NCBI RefSeq assembly: GCF_004216955.1
Contig: NZ_SGXL01000001.1
Coordinates: 1,825,413-1,889,412, forward strand
From: Fictibacillus sp. BK138
GTDB lineage: Bacteria; Bacillota; Bacilli; Bacillales; Fictibacillaceae
Length of the DNA stretch: 64,000 nt
Reading direction: 5' to 3'
Shown: one piece after another, positions 1 to 8,733 of the stretch
How positions within the stretch are numbered: the stretch's first letter is position 1
Layout: every line of letters starts with the position of its first letter
The notes under the pieces: model-generated
Database searches by the model: none
Seen by the model: the letters and a program-made list of their open reading frames with translations, nothing else
What the model was told of the DNA's origin: nothing
Translations under genes and position numbers: made by a program

Positions 1-483
1 TGTTCCTAATATGGATAGAATATCTCCTTGAATGTGTTGTTTCGAGATACCTATGTCTCCCCACCCGATCATCACAGCACCTGTAATAGCAACAAACATT
101 CCGATCATAGCAGGTTTAGATGTCTTTTCCCGAAATGCAAAATATGCACCGGCCATAACAAAAACCGGCTGCAGTGAAAGTAATATTGTGGAGCTTGCAA
201 CCGTTGTTAATTTTAAAGAACCCATCCAAAACAAGAAGTGAAGTGCTAAGAATATTCCTGATAAAAGCAGCAGCAACCATTCTCTTAATGAGATGCTTTT
301 GAGAGTATTAATATACTTCAAAGTAAATGGCAGCATTAAAAATAATGTGAATAAAAGCCGGTACATTCCTTGTACAGATACAGGAGCGTCTGACCATTTT
401 ACAAAAATGGATGAAAATGATATAGCAATAATTCCGATAATCAATGGAATTAAAACGGGTATTTTAAGCGTATCGTTTTTCAA
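1..483 (-). CDS. DMT/EamA family transporter, N-terminal part (runs off the left edge)
   Basis: An open minus-strand frame starts at a TTG (483-481) behind AAGGTGA and leaves the window, so about 160 N-terminal residues are visible. They form successive hydrophobic helices in the EamA layout: helix 1 followed by 'SSIFVKWSDAP', a 'GMYRLLFTLFLM' helix, then 'LKLTTVASSTILLSLQPVF'. The family consists of ten-helix inner-membrane exporters of metabolites; the substrate cannot be told. A GTG at 498-496 is an alternative start but has no good ribosome binding site. It is divergent from the SGNH hydrolase gene. Confidence 0.8.
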   Translation of the reverse strand, partial: MKNDTLKIPVLIPLIIGIIAISFSSIFVKWSDAPVSVQGMYRLLFTLFLMLPFTLKYINTLKSISLREWLLLLLSGIFLALHFLFWMGSLKLTTVASSTILLSLQPVFVMAGAYFAFREKTSKPAMIGMFVAITGAVMIGWGDIGISKQHIQGDILSILGT

Positions 484-560
484 ATTGTCACCTTGCACTT
501 TCTAGTCATATTTATGTTAATATCTTTTAATATAAAAACATTCAAGGAGGAGGGATAAAA

Positions 561-1385
561 GTGAAAAAAAGATATATCGTATCCTTGCTTCTTTTGTTCA
601 TTATAATCGGTACAGCTGGGTGGTACTATTATCCACAATATAAAATAAATCAAATTAAAGAAGCATCGGTTATCGTTAAAAGTGAAAATAAGGATAAGAA
701 ACAGATCACCTATCTTGAATACTTCAAAGACAATCCAAAATCAACATTCAGTCACTTAGTACTAGGTGATTCCGTTGCACAAGGGAGAGGTTCTGAAGAA
801 GGCGGATTTGCTCAAAAAGTAAATACAAACCTAGAGAGCTTAACTGACAAAACTTTTGTTCTTGAAAACCAAGGGATTTCTGGTGCAACCAGTCAAGGTT
901 TGCTGAATCAGCTCCAGATACCAGCTGTGCAGGAATCCGTAAGGAAAGCAGATATTATTTCGATTAATATTGGTGGCAATGATATTGTTCAAATCGCGAA
1001 AGAAGAAGGGCCTCTTAAAGCTATTCAAAGCTATGATGAAGTTAAATCCGATTACGAACAGAATTTAGAAGATATTTTTAAATTAATCCGTAATCATAAT
1101 CCTGATGCTGTATTAGTGCTTAATGAATTATACAATGTCGTAAAGTCTGAGAAAAACTATTATCCAGCTACAGAAAAATTATTAAATGACTGGAATTTAA
1201 TTGCTTATGAAACGGCACTTTCCCATCCTCCGTCTGTAGTGGTTCCAGTAAGTGACGCACTTCAAACAGATGATATTGATAAATGGCTCTATGACTCCAT
1301 TCATCCTAATGATGAAGGCTATGACCGAATTGCCGAAAAAACAATTACAACATTTCAAAACCATTCCTATAAAAAAGCTCAATAA
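561..1385 (+). CDS. SGNH/GDSL-family hydrolase with N-terminal membrane anchor
   Basis: 274 residues. A hydrophobic segment at about 6-20 acts as signal anchor or signal peptide, so the enzyme should work outside the membrane. The SGNH blocks are all visible: GDSV at 69-72 (nucleophile Ser71), the NQGISG block around 103-108, GGND at 138-141, and DSIHPND near 245-251 with the catalytic Asp and His. It resembles the B. subtilis YpmR-type lipase/esterases; the substrate is unknown. The ATG follows GGAGGAGGG. It is single and convergent with the next gene, which ends 3 bases after its stop. Confidence 0.85.
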   Translation: MKKRYIVSLLLLFIIIGTAGWYYYPQYKINQIKEASVIVKSENKDKKQITYLEYFKDNPKSTFSHLVLGDSVAQGRGSEEGGFAQKVNTNLESLTDKTFVLENQGISGATSQGLLNQLQIPAVQESVRKADIISINIGGNDIVQIAKEEGPLKAIQSYDEVKSDYEQNLEDIFKLIRNHNPDAVLVLNELYNVVKSEKNYYPATEKLLNDWNLIAYETALSHPPSVVVPVSDALQTDDIDKWLYDSIHPNDEGYDRIAEKTITTFQNHSYKKAQ

Positions 1386-1388
1386 TTT

Positions 1389-1772
1389 TTATGAACAGCA
1401 AGTATTATTCAATACTTTTATATCACCGTTCCAATGTTTAATCTCCGGTAAAAAATAGAATGCTGCTGCATCTTCTAGGTTATTTAAGATTCTGTCTGGA
1501 TCATATAGGAATAAGAGCTTCTTACTGCCGAGCGCAATTCCCATTTCTATATGACACCCTTTTCCTCCGGGCAGAATCACGATAACCACATCTGATTCTA
1601 ATACTCCTGCAAATTCTTTTACTCCGATCTCTGTCAGTGTTTCGATTGATTCCGCTCTTTCGTTCTGAGTCCAATCATATGTAAGTTTCCATCCTAGCTG
1701 TGATCGAATATCTATTGATATCTTTTGAACAAGCTCTTTATTTTTAAAACTGGATGCGATATAAAATTTCAT
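1389..1772 (-). CDS. Nucleoside 2-deoxyribosyltransferase-like protein
   Basis: 127 residues. The start 'KFYIASSFKNKELV', the middle 'SDVVIVILPGGKGCHIEMGIALG' region (a hydrophobic strand, a Gly-rich turn, then a Glu within an E-x-G-x-A helix) and the small size fit the nucleoside 2-deoxyribosyltransferase / TIR-like Rossmann fold. In true transferases a Glu in this position is the nucleophile; whether this protein has that activity cannot be decided from sequence. The ATG follows GGAGAGGGCAA. It is monocistronic. Confidence 0.6.
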   Translation of the reverse strand: MKFYIASSFKNKELVQKISIDIRSQLGWKLTYDWTQNERAESIETLTEIGVKEFAGVLESDVVIVILPGGKGCHIEMGIALGSKKLLFLYDPDRILNNLEDAAAFYFLPEIKHWNGDIKVLNNTCCS

Positions 1773-1916
1773 TTGCCCTCTCCTTCATTGAAAACGTTTT
1801 AATGTAAAAATCATATTACAATCACGTAATAATGAACAGATAAACTTGCATCTAAATGTGAACATGTTAACATAGTACTTTATAAACAACAGTTAAATTT
1901 TTGAAAGAGGGGTTGC

Positions 1917-2756
1917 ATGTTAAAATACAGAAACATTTCTTTTATTGGGGCAGGATCTATGGCAGAAGCAATGATATCAGGACTTATTAATAATGCTGGT
2001 ATCTTACCTGAACGGATTACTGCAGCAAATCATTCTAATGTTGAAAGAAGATCTGAACTAATCAACAAATATGATATTCAAGCTGTTTCTTTTAATGATT
2101 TTTCATTAAATAATACAGATGTGATTATTCTTGCGGTAAAACCAAAACAAGCAGAAGAGGTTCTGCAGCAGTTAAAGCCCAATTTGCAAGACCATCATAT
2201 CATTTTATCTGTTCTTGCTGGAATCTCAACACCATTTATTGAAGAGATAATTGGAAAAAGCCTCCCAGTAATTCGTGTTATGCCTAATACATCCAGTATG
2301 ATTGGAGAATCCATAACCGGAATCAGCGCTGGTAAATATGTTAAAAATGAAGATTTGGATTTAGCTCAAGAATTATCGAAAGCAATTGGTAAAGTAAAAA
2401 TTATATCCGAAAAACAAATGGATGTTTTCACAGGAATCGCTGGAAGCGGTCCGGCTTATTTCTACTATCTGCTAGAACATATGGAAGATGTTGCAGTTGA
2501 GAACGGACTTGATCGAGAGATGGCTAGAGATATTGCAGCACAGACTTTATATGGAGCAAGTAAAATGGTTATGCAATCAGATGATTCTCCTGCTGAGCTC
2601 CGCAAAAAGGTTACTTCACCGAACGGAACGACGGCAGCCGGTCTGGATGCTCTAGATGAAAACGGAGGCGGAAAAGCAATTGAAGCTGCTGTAGAAAATG
2701 CTGCTGAACGTTCAAAAACATTGCGCAAAGAATTTGAAAAAGTGCCTGTACTCTAA
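1917..2756 (+). CDS. proC: Pyrroline-5-carboxylate reductase
   Basis: 279 residues, the usual family length. It catalyses the NAD(P)H-dependent last step of proline synthesis. The Rossmann motif GAGSMAEAMISG lies at about 11-22, the 'AVKPKQ' segment of the cofactor domain follows, and the family signature 'VTSPNGTTAAGLDAL' sits near 232-246. It is closer to B. subtilis ProI than to ComER by gestalt, which is a guess. The ATG follows GAAAGAGGGG. It is monocistronic with its own terminator. Confidence 0.93.
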   Translation: MLKYRNISFIGAGSMAEAMISGLINNAGILPERITAANHSNVERRSELINKYDIQAVSFNDFSLNNTDVIILAVKPKQAEEVLQQLKPNLQDHHIILSVLAGISTPFIEEIIGKSLPVIRVMPNTSSMIGESITGISAGKYVKNEDLDLAQELSKAIGKVKIISEKQMDVFTGIAGSGPAYFYYLLEHMEDVAVENGLDREMARDIAAQTLYGASKMVMQSDDSPAELRKKVTSPNGTTAAGLDALDENGGGKAIEAAVENAAERSKTLRKEFEKVPVL

Positions 2757-2764
2757 AATTTATA

Positions 2765-2799
2765 AAACACAAAGCTGTTATACGGCTTTGTGTTTTTTT
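2765..2799 (+). terminator. Rho-independent terminator of proC
   Basis: An 11-bp stem (AAACACAAAGC at 2765-2775 with its complement at 2785-2795) and a U-run start 9 bases after the proC stop. Confidence 0.9.
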
Positions 2800-2825
2800 G
2801 TTCTCTAAACATTGTAGTTTTTGGA

Positions 2826-2950
2826 AGTTGTTGATTTCCGGTCCAGGTACTCGCTTTCCGCGGGGCAAGCGGTGAGCCACATTCGGACGTTTCACTTTTA
2901 AGTGTCTCACCTGTCCGCCAGTCCCCTGGAGTCTCGCACCTTCCCCTACA
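2826..2950 (-). repeat. Bacillaceae-type intergenic repeat, copy 1
   Basis: A GC-richer block of about 125 bases in an AT-rich gap. Read on the minus strand it starts near 'GGTGCGAGACTCC', contains 'GGACAGGTGAGAC' and 'GGCTCACCGC', and ends 'CGCGGAAAGCGAGTACC' then 'GGAAATCAAC'. The same blocks in the same order occur at 29008-29130, and a degraded piece at 8604-8668. It contains internal inverted repeats (for example CACTT/AAGTG at 2894-2905). No open frame is convincing. The rest of the 2757-3065 gap holds only the proC terminator and the yppG leader. Confidence 0.7.
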
Positions 2951-3065
2951 TTAAGGATGTGAATAAAATTTGGACAGGGCGTTTTAATCAGTTCCTCCTA
3001 AGGGTTATGTCGCTTTTTGTATAGTTGAATATATATATATAGAAACTATTTTGAGGTGATTTTTT

Positions 3066-3446
3066 TTGAAAGAGAAATCTGCGAGAATGTTCCCATATGG
3101 CGGATATGATCCTTTTTCTACTCCTTCTCCAAAAGTATTCTCCCAAAGCCATAACATCCCTGACAGACCTCCTTATGCACCAGCAGCTCCTGCTCCCACT
3201 ATGCCACAGCAATATACACAAGGATTTGCACAGCCATACATGCCATATATGCCACCAATGATGCCGCCTGGATTAGCCCCTCATCCAATGATGCAGGGTA
3301 TGCCATTTCAAGGAAAGCCACAGAATGCATCGATGTATCCAAGCACACAAAATTCAGGATTTAATTTTGGCAAGATGATGGGTGGAGCAAACCAAGTTAT
3401 GGGTCTAGCTCAGCAAATGGGAAACATACTTTCTTTGTTTAAATAG
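3066..3446 (+). CDS. yppG: YppG-like proline/methionine/glutamine-rich small protein
   Basis: 126 residues, low complexity. Pro, Met, Gln and Tyr dominate (several 'YMPYMPPMMPP'-like runs at 57-75), and the tail 'FGKMMGGANQVMGLAQQMG' ends 'LSLFK'. That composition and tail fit the YppG-like family of Bacillaceae, of unknown function and plausibly a spore or coat-associated protein. The start is a TTG placed 8 bases after GAGGTGA; an ATG 21 bases further on is the alternative. It converges with a YppC-like gene, the same company these genes keep in B. subtilis, which supports the call. Confidence 0.65.
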   Translation: MKEKSARMFPYGGYDPFSTPSPKVFSQSHNIPDRPPYAPAAPAPTMPQQYTQGFAQPYMPYMPPMMPPGLAPHPMMQGMPFQGKPQNASMYPSTQNSGFNFGKMMGGANQVMGLAQQMGNILSLFK

Positions 3447-3475
3447 AGCCTTTTTAAAGGCCTCTATTTTTTTTT
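3441..3475 (+). terminator. Terminator after yppG
   Basis: Stem 3441-3450 with 3459-3469 (one bulge), then nine Ts. It overlaps the yppG stop and lies between convergent genes, so it may also slow transcription from the other side. Confidence 0.75.
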
Positions 3476-4668
3476 ATTAATCTAAAATATTGTTTTAAAA
3501 GATAAACTGTCTCTATTTGATGAAGTCCTGCCCAATAAGCCACCCTAATTTGAGGAGACGGTTTTGAGACTAATCGGATCTGAGAAATAATATTTTTCGA
3601 AATAGAGAACCAATCGGAAGAATGAAATGGTCCGTGATAGGTATTGTCCCACACTTCCTCAAGGTTAGGGCTGTATAGTTTTTGACTTTTTTTGGTTTTG
3701 AAAAAAGATAACTTTTCTTTTGGCGAATGGCAGGTTTGACTTTTAGAGGCACCAAATACCTCAGAATCATAATCAGAACGAGATCCAGTATGACGGTTAT
3801 TACATGCAAAATGATAGACTGGTCTAAAATTGTTTCGCTGAAAGAGCATGACGTATAAGTTTTGTCCTAACACTATCCTTTTTTTTGCGCTCTCAAAACC
3901 TTGCATGGTCTTCCCTATTGACTTATTGATCGGCAATACTGGGAAAAGAATTTGTGAAAGGTGAAGCCACTCTTGCAGTTTAAAAGATAATTGGTGTTGC
4001 AACTTTTGAAACTGTTCGGTTCTAATCAAATTCTTCTCGATATGGTTTTGTTCATTAATTATTTGTGCGGATGGCAATAAAGGAGTGCGGTCGCCATCAA
4101 AAAACATCTCCCATACCCCTTCCATAAAAGTAGAAACGTTAAAGAATTTGCATAAGTGAAATAGTGAGCACTTTCTTCTTTTACTCTCTTCATATAAAAG
4201 TAGCTGAGGATATGCGTCATGAAAAATCATACTGTTCCCTTTTTCGAGGGTAAAATATAACTCTTGAATGACAGAAGGTTCTATCAGCTCAGGCAAAAAT
4301 TCTCCTTTTAAATCGGTCATAAAATAACCGGCGTTCCTGGAAACCATGTGTGCTAAAAAAGACCAGTGAACTTCAGGGTGGCTTTTATAATAGGCAAGGT
4401 ATGCAGCTGTTCTTGTTATATTGTTTTTGTTATGAAGTAAGGTTTCCCTTTTAATACGATCAATTAATTCTCTGTCTTTTTGAAAAGTTATAGAAAACCC
4501 TTCAGAGCGCTTCAATGATATTTTATTCCATTTCCGCTTTAATTGTTGTTCTTGATTGGTATCGATCTTCCAGATTACCTTCTGCTTTTTAATCATAAAA
4601 AGAGAATGCATGATAATATGCAGCGGAATAAGTGTCAATTTTGTATAAAATCTTTTAGAGGTTCCCAA
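3454..4668 (-). CDS. yppC: YppC-like DUF2515 protein
   Basis: About 404 residues from a TTG at 4668-4666, chosen because AAGGAAGG lies 8 bases before it; a GTG at 4677 sits inside that ribosome binding site. The body has the DUF2515 pattern: 'RDRELIDRIKRETLLHNKNN'-like opening, 'TAAYLAYYKSHPEVHWSFLAHMVSRN' region, then Trp/Phe-rich helices. It is a soluble, Lys-rich protein of unknown function, longer than B. subtilis YppC as I recall it. It stands alone, convergent with yppG. Confidence 0.7.
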   Translation of the reverse strand: MGTSKRFYTKLTLIPLHIIMHSLFMIKKQKVIWKIDTNQEQQLKRKWNKISLKRSEGFSITFQKDRELIDRIKRETLLHNKNNITRTAAYLAYYKSHPEVHWSFLAHMVSRNAGYFMTDLKGEFLPELIEPSVIQELYFTLEKGNSMIFHDAYPQLLLYEESKRRKCSLFHLCKFFNVSTFMEGVWEMFFDGDRTPLLPSAQIINEQNHIEKNLIRTEQFQKLQHQLSFKLQEWLHLSQILFPVLPINKSIGKTMQGFESAKKRIVLGQNLYVMLFQRNNFRPVYHFACNNRHTGSRSDYDSEVFGASKSQTCHSPKEKLSFFKTKKSQKLYSPNLEEVWDNTYHGPFHSSDWFSISKNIISQIRLVSKPSPQIRVAYWAGLHQIETVYLLKQYFRLIKKNRGL

Positions 4669-4720
4669 TATTAACACCTTCCTTTATTCACAATGTATGA
4701 AAAGAAAAGGTTTATAACAC

Positions 4721-4750
4721 AAAAAAAACACCCTTAACAAGTAAGGATGC
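4721..4750 (-). terminator. Terminator of the dat-DUF502 operon
   Basis: On the minus strand an 8-bp stem (CATCCTTA with TAAGGGTG, one G-U pair) is followed by eight Ts, just after the DUF502 stop. Confidence 0.85.
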
Positions 4751-4758
4751 TTCTTCAT

Positions 4759-5331
4759 TTATTTTGAGGCAACGCCACCGGACAGCAAAAATTTCATTGC
4801 TTCTTCTGGCTTTACATCCAGTATTTTTACTCTATTCTTTGGAACTAAAAATGTAAAACCTGCTATCTGAAAGGTTTGTGGAATATAGACTGCAACGTGA
4901 TCGGCGAGTTCGTCTCCTAGACTGCTTACATCCTCTGTTGTGACAAATCCTACACTTTTCATATTAAGCTCTGGATATTCGATAAGAACAACGATTGAGA
5001 AAGAACGTTTTTCACCAAAGAGTGAATGAACCGTATCCTTTATCACTGTATATACCGTTTTCACAAAAGGTGTTTTTTCAAGTACTCGATCAATAAGTCT
5101 AAATATCTTGCCTGATATATACTGTGTAGACATCCATCCTAAAACCGTTATTAAGACAATGGTTGATACGAGACCAATTCCAGGAATATAGTCTTCTTTT
5201 AATACATCTTTTAATAAGTTTCCAAGAATACTGTCTAAGAAACCAAAGATCTTGTAAATAATATAGACCGCTAACACGATCGGAAGGATTGTTAATAACC
5301 CATTAATAAAATATTTGAGTAAAGTCTTCAT
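4759..5331 (-). CDS. DUF502 family membrane protein
   Basis: 190 residues. Two membrane segments are evident (about 8-28 and 53-72), followed by a soluble domain with the conserved 'TPFVKTVYTVIKD' stretch near 86-98 and 'GFVTTEDV'. This is the DUF502 pattern, common in bacteria and without a firm function. The ATG follows GAGGAAAAC. It lies 18 bases after dat and is probably cotranscribed with it. Confidence 0.85.
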   Translation of the reverse strand: MKTLLKYFINGLLTILPIVLAVYIIYKIFGFLDSILGNLLKDVLKEDYIPGIGLVSTIVLITVLGWMSTQYISGKIFRLIDRVLEKTPFVKTVYTVIKDTVHSLFGEKRSFSIVVLIEYPELNMKSVGFVTTEDVSSLGDELADHVAVYIPQTFQIAGFTFLVPKNRVKILDVKPEEAMKFLLSGGVASK

Positions 5332-5349
5332 GTTTTCCTCTAACGTTTT

Positions 5350-6219
5350 TTAAGATTTCATCGCAGAAGTATTTAGCTGGATTTGAGTTTTAAACTGTTT
5401 TTGTAATTCTGCAGTTACAGGTCCAATTTTATATGTTTGTTCTTTTTCCCCTTTTAACTGAACAACGGGGGTTACTTCCATCGTTGTACTCGTAATAAAT
5501 ACTTCCTCTGCATGAATTAATTCTTCTACTGTAAATGATTCCTCTACTACTGGAATTTGAAGGCTTTCAGCAATTTTAAGAACCACCTGTCTTGTAATCC
5601 CATTTAAAATGAGGTTTGTAGCAGGATGAGTTTTTAGCATCCCATCTTTAACAATAAAAACATTGGATGATGAACCTTCCGTAACAGTCCCATCCCTGTG
5701 CTGGATTGCTTCCTGACAGTCCGAATCTGCAGCTTTTCTTTTAGCCATTACATTACCAAGCAGATTTAAACTTTTAATATCACAGCGCAGCCAGCGGATA
5801 TCTTCTGTCAGATATGTTTGAATTCCGTTGGATTGAGATTTTTCAATGGAATCTAAAGAAACAGATTTAGCAAACCCCGTAACTACACTCTGCATATTAC
5901 GTTCATACAAGTGGTTGCGAGGTGCAACCCCTCTTGTCATTTGAATATAAACCATTCCGTTCACAATATTATTTTTCGTTATTAGTTCTTCTGTCAGATG
6001 TTTAAAGGTTGAAATATCATAAGGCATTGCAAGTTCTAGTTTATTTGCGCTTTGCTCAAACCGTTCAAAATGCTCATTAAATGCAAATGGCTTTTTGTCG
6101 TATACAAAAACAACTTCATAGATGCCATCTCCAAATAAATACCCTCTATCTTCGGGATCTACAGGTATTGAGCCGCTTTTAATAATCTGATCATGATATA
6201 AAACGTATGAATTTTCCAT
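5350..6219 (-). CDS. dat: D-amino-acid aminotransferase
   Basis: 289 residues, PLP fold type IV. It interconverts D-alanine and D-glutamate with their keto acids and so feeds peptidoglycan synthesis. 'DRGYLFGDGIYEV' at 24-36 is the family opening; the PLP lysine is Lys149 in 'RCDIKSLNLLGN'; 'GTVTEGSSSNVF' follows. Length and order match Bacillus Dat. A branched-chain transaminase is less likely because the N-terminus and size fit Dat better. The ATG follows GAGGTGG. First gene of a two-gene operon. Confidence 0.9.
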   Translation of the reverse strand: MENSYVLYHDQIIKSGSIPVDPEDRGYLFGDGIYEVVFVYDKKPFAFNEHFERFEQSANKLELAMPYDISTFKHLTEELITKNNIVNGMVYIQMTRGVAPRNHLYERNMQSVVTGFAKSVSLDSIEKSQSNGIQTYLTEDIRWLRCDIKSLNLLGNVMAKRKAADSDCQEAIQHRDGTVTEGSSSNVFIVKDGMLKTHPATNLILNGITRQVVLKIAESLQIPVVEESFTVEELIHAEEVFITSTTMEVTPVVQLKGEKEQTYKIGPVTAELQKQFKTQIQLNTSAMKS

Positions 6220-6276
6220 GTATTAACCACCTCATCTATATAGTATGTATGCAATTGAGCTTTCATCTACTGTAAA

Positions 6277-6307
6277 TGAAAAAGTGACTCCCTTCAAGAG
6301 TCACTTT
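6277..6307 (-). terminator. Terminator of the lamin-tail/PLD gene
   Basis: A perfect 10-bp stem (6281-6290 with 6298-6307) and a T-rich tail on the minus strand, 16 bases after the stop of the gene at 6324. Confidence 0.85.
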
Positions 6308-6323
6308 ATTACAAATATATATT

Positions 6324-8273
6324 TTATTGAATAGCACCGCCAGCTTGTTCGTATCTTGCCATAAATTCTTGTTTGAATTGGTTCGTAATGGATAAGTCAT
6401 GAATCCACAATGCATTTTCGTCATTTACATCGTTACCGTTTGTACTCCAGTTTGTAGAACCCGTAATAACTAACGGGTCACTGGAAGTATCCGCATCAAT
6501 GATAAAGTATTTATGATGAAGTTTTCTTGATTCCTTATCCATATAAACGGGAGCAGGATTATTCCAGCGTGTATTAGGGTTGTTTGTACTCGTTTGTGAA
6601 GCAGTTCTTCCTGTCATATCCACTGAGGCTGACCACCACATATTCCAGAATGAATCATCAAAAACCCCTTTGATATCAAAGCCAGTCAGTGTACCTTCCA
6701 TATCTTGAGGAGAGCCTTCCCATTTGACTTTCAGTGTATCCACAAGTGCTTGGTCGGACCATGCAAATATACTGAAATACGCACTTTGATCAGCTGATGT
6801 TTCAATAGTCTCATTCATTTTAGGGACTGCATTATCACCAGGAGAGAAATACACTTCTATCACTTTGCCTCCTACTGTAACTTGATGCGGTGTATTATCT
6901 GTTTTGCGAGATCCAAAGTTAGAAACTTCAGGATTTGGCTGCAAATCAGTACTTCCCCACATTTCATCAAATTCAGTCTTATATATGGATGAGAGTTCAG
7001 TTGAATGTAATTCAATTGAATGATTGGAGTTCCCATCTAATATTCCAGACTCCCTGTTCTCATCTGTACCGTAAAGCCCTGTAGTGGTGAAGTTCCAGCT
7101 TCCTGTAAATACCCATTTCCCATCAATTATCAGATATTTATTATGCATCTGATCATCTGGTGAATAATAAGCATTTGTATCTTTGGACTCCCCATCAACA
7201 AGCATGTGGCCTGTTTGGCTGCCGCTGCCTACACTCACTGTGCGCAGTGTGAAATCCTGATAACCAGATTGAGGTAGATTATACTGAGATCGTTTAGTGG
7301 AATCCTCTACAGCGAAGATAATTGAATCCGAAAAAATATGAACATCATCAGCAGTGTTAACTGCTCCGTCTTTTCCTCTCGTTAATTTCTCCAAATAAAG
7401 TTTCATAAGTTCATATCTTGCATCATGCTCAGCATCACTTAATGGCTTTGCGTCAGCGATCATACGAACTGTAACACCTGCAGCAGCCTTTTCGATTAAA
7501 GCATTGACTACGTTTGGAAGATTGATCTCATATGTAGCGATATCAATAGATTCTGTTGCTTCGTTAATCCGGTTAATCAAACGGTTTTCTAAGTTCACAT
7601 TATAGTTTGCAGAATTACCAGGTGTTGCAAACTGAGTTAATGCACTTTTATTAAAATAAACATTTATGGCTCCCGCTTCATTACTAATATTATTTAATTG
7701 TTCTGGCTGACCGTTTGACGTACCACTTACTGTTCCAGGTGTTCCAAATCCTGCGTCATAGTTTACAGTTGCAGTCTGCCAGTTTTGAGAATCATCACCA
7801 GATCCAGAAGGGCTTATTCTTTCCATCGTTGCTCTTGATGCTGAATCACCAGCATACCAGCTTGAAATGGTATCAATGGTTTGATTAGCTCCATCTATTA
7901 GTTCTAGAATTTCCCCGGTATTTGAAAGAGCGCCAGTATAAATCTGATCCGCTGTTATTCCGGGAACTGTTGAATCATTAGTTCTTTCGAGTAGATAAGT
8001 GTCTCCGGGGCTGATGGAGCCAGAAAGCTGCACAGTAGGAGTTCCGTCAGAAGCTTTAAGTGTCCACCCATCTAGCTCGATGACTTCGTTTGTCGGATTA
8101 TACAGTTCAACCCATTCGTCGTTTGCATCTATGGTTGTACCCATCCATGCTACTTCAGATATGACTGGACCTGCAATTGTTCCTGCAGCACTTACAGGTG
8201 AACTAGACGGTGATTGAACTGAAATAGCTGAAGTTAATATTACAAATGCGGATATACAATTTTTCCATTTCAT
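6324..8273 (-). CDS. Secreted lamin-tail domain plus phospholipase-D-like nuclease/lipase
   Basis: 649 residues from the ATG at 8273, which has AAAGGGG 8 bases upstream; the longer frame to 8354 has no ribosome site. A signal peptide of about 29 residues ends 'SPVSA-A', so the protein is exported. Residues 35-150 are a lamin-tail domain ('ISEVAWMGT', 'DEWVELYNPTNE', 'LDGWTLKASDG'). Two PLD half-sites follow: HNKYLIID at 377-384 with 'TGSWNFTTTG', and HHKYFIID at 586-593 with 'TGSTNWSTNGND'. Two HKD motifs make one active site in this superfamily. Substrate (DNA, phospholipid or other phosphodiester) is open; nuclease is my preference given the lamin-tail partner. Confidence 0.88.
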   Translation of the reverse strand: MKWKNCISAFVILTSAISVQSPSSSPVSAAGTIAGPVISEVAWMGTTIDANDEWVELYNPTNEVIELDGWTLKASDGTPTVQLSGSISPGDTYLLERTNDSTVPGITADQIYTGALSNTGEILELIDGANQTIDTISSWYAGDSASRATMERISPSGSGDDSQNWQTATVNYDAGFGTPGTVSGTSNGQPEQLNNISNEAGAINVYFNKSALTQFATPGNSANYNVNLENRLINRINEATESIDIATYEINLPNVVNALIEKAAAGVTVRMIADAKPLSDAEHDARYELMKLYLEKLTRGKDGAVNTADDVHIFSDSIIFAVEDSTKRSQYNLPQSGYQDFTLRTVSVGSGSQTGHMLVDGESKDTNAYYSPDDQMHNKYLIIDGKWVFTGSWNFTTTGLYGTDENRESGILDGNSNHSIELHSTELSSIYKTEFDEMWGSTDLQPNPEVSNFGSRKTDNTPHQVTVGGKVIEVYFSPGDNAVPKMNETIETSADQSAYFSIFAWSDQALVDTLKVKWEGSPQDMEGTLTGFDIKGVFDDSFWNMWWSASVDMTGRTASQTSTNNPNTRWNNPAPVYMDKESRKLHHKYFIIDADTSSDPLVITGSTNWSTNGNDVNDENALWIHDLSITNQFKQEFMARYEQAGGAIQ

Positions 8274-8540
8274 AAAACAAACCCCTTTTAATGATTTTAT
8301 AAAGCCAAAAAAATCATAGCATACGAAAGCTAAGGAGTTAGCAAGCATTTTCAATTGTAAATAAAATTGCTCCTAAAGAACTTTTTATATAAAAGTTTTG
8401 TGAAGTTTTTGAGTATAAGGACCTACTAACTTTGTTATAGAACATATTTCAGGTCGCTGTTTATGGAGTAATTCAATTCACATCTCCTTTTTAAAGAAGG
8501 TATTTTTACATGTGGACAAATTTCCATAAAATGGTTAAAT

Positions 8541-8603
8541 ATGTGATTAACCCGCTTTTTTATGTGATAATTCCATAATTTTATGTGATTAGCATTAGAT
8601 CAC
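8541..8603. repeat. 21-bp-period tandem repeat, locus A
   Basis: Three units of exactly 21 bases, each opening with ATGTGATTA or a one- or two-base variant, at 8541, 8562 and 8583; the rest of each unit is diverged. A weaker ATGTGGACAA sits at 8510. Not coding in any convincing frame. The wider gap 8274-8733 otherwise holds the repeat fragment that follows and a terminator; I see nothing in 8274-8500 except the upstream region of the secreted protein gene. Confidence 0.6.
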
Positions 8604-8668
8604 TGATCCTGTATACTCGCTGTCCTCGGGGTGCATGTTTCCTCTTCACATGCCTTAAGAGATGTACA
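8604..8668 (-). repeat. Degraded fragment of the Bacillaceae-type intergenic repeat
   Basis: The plus-strand text 'CCTGTATACTCGCTGTCC' followed by 'TCGGGGTGCATG' matches, with several changes, the 'CCAGGTACTCGCTTTCCG' block of the copy at 2826-2950. Only one end of the element is recognisable. Confidence 0.4.
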
Positions 8669-8700
8669 AATAAGTGGTTGTTTTAAAAATAAATCTTAAA

Positions 8701-8730
8701 ATAAAAAGACCGCTCTTTTCTGCGGTCTTT
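8701..8730 (-). terminator. Terminator of the small membrane protein gene
   Basis: Perfect 9-bp stem (AAAGACCGC at 8705-8713 with 8722-8730) with T-run on the minus strand, directly after the stop at 8734. Confidence 0.88.
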
Positions 8731-8733
8731 ACA

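Noticed and set aside
1773-1916. T-box or other riboswitch before proC
   Set aside because: No T-box word, no specifier-like structure and no terminator/antiterminator pair seen.
2465-2728. 87-codon minus-strand frame within proC
   Set aside because: Antisense shadow of a strongly conserved coding frame, no ribosome site.
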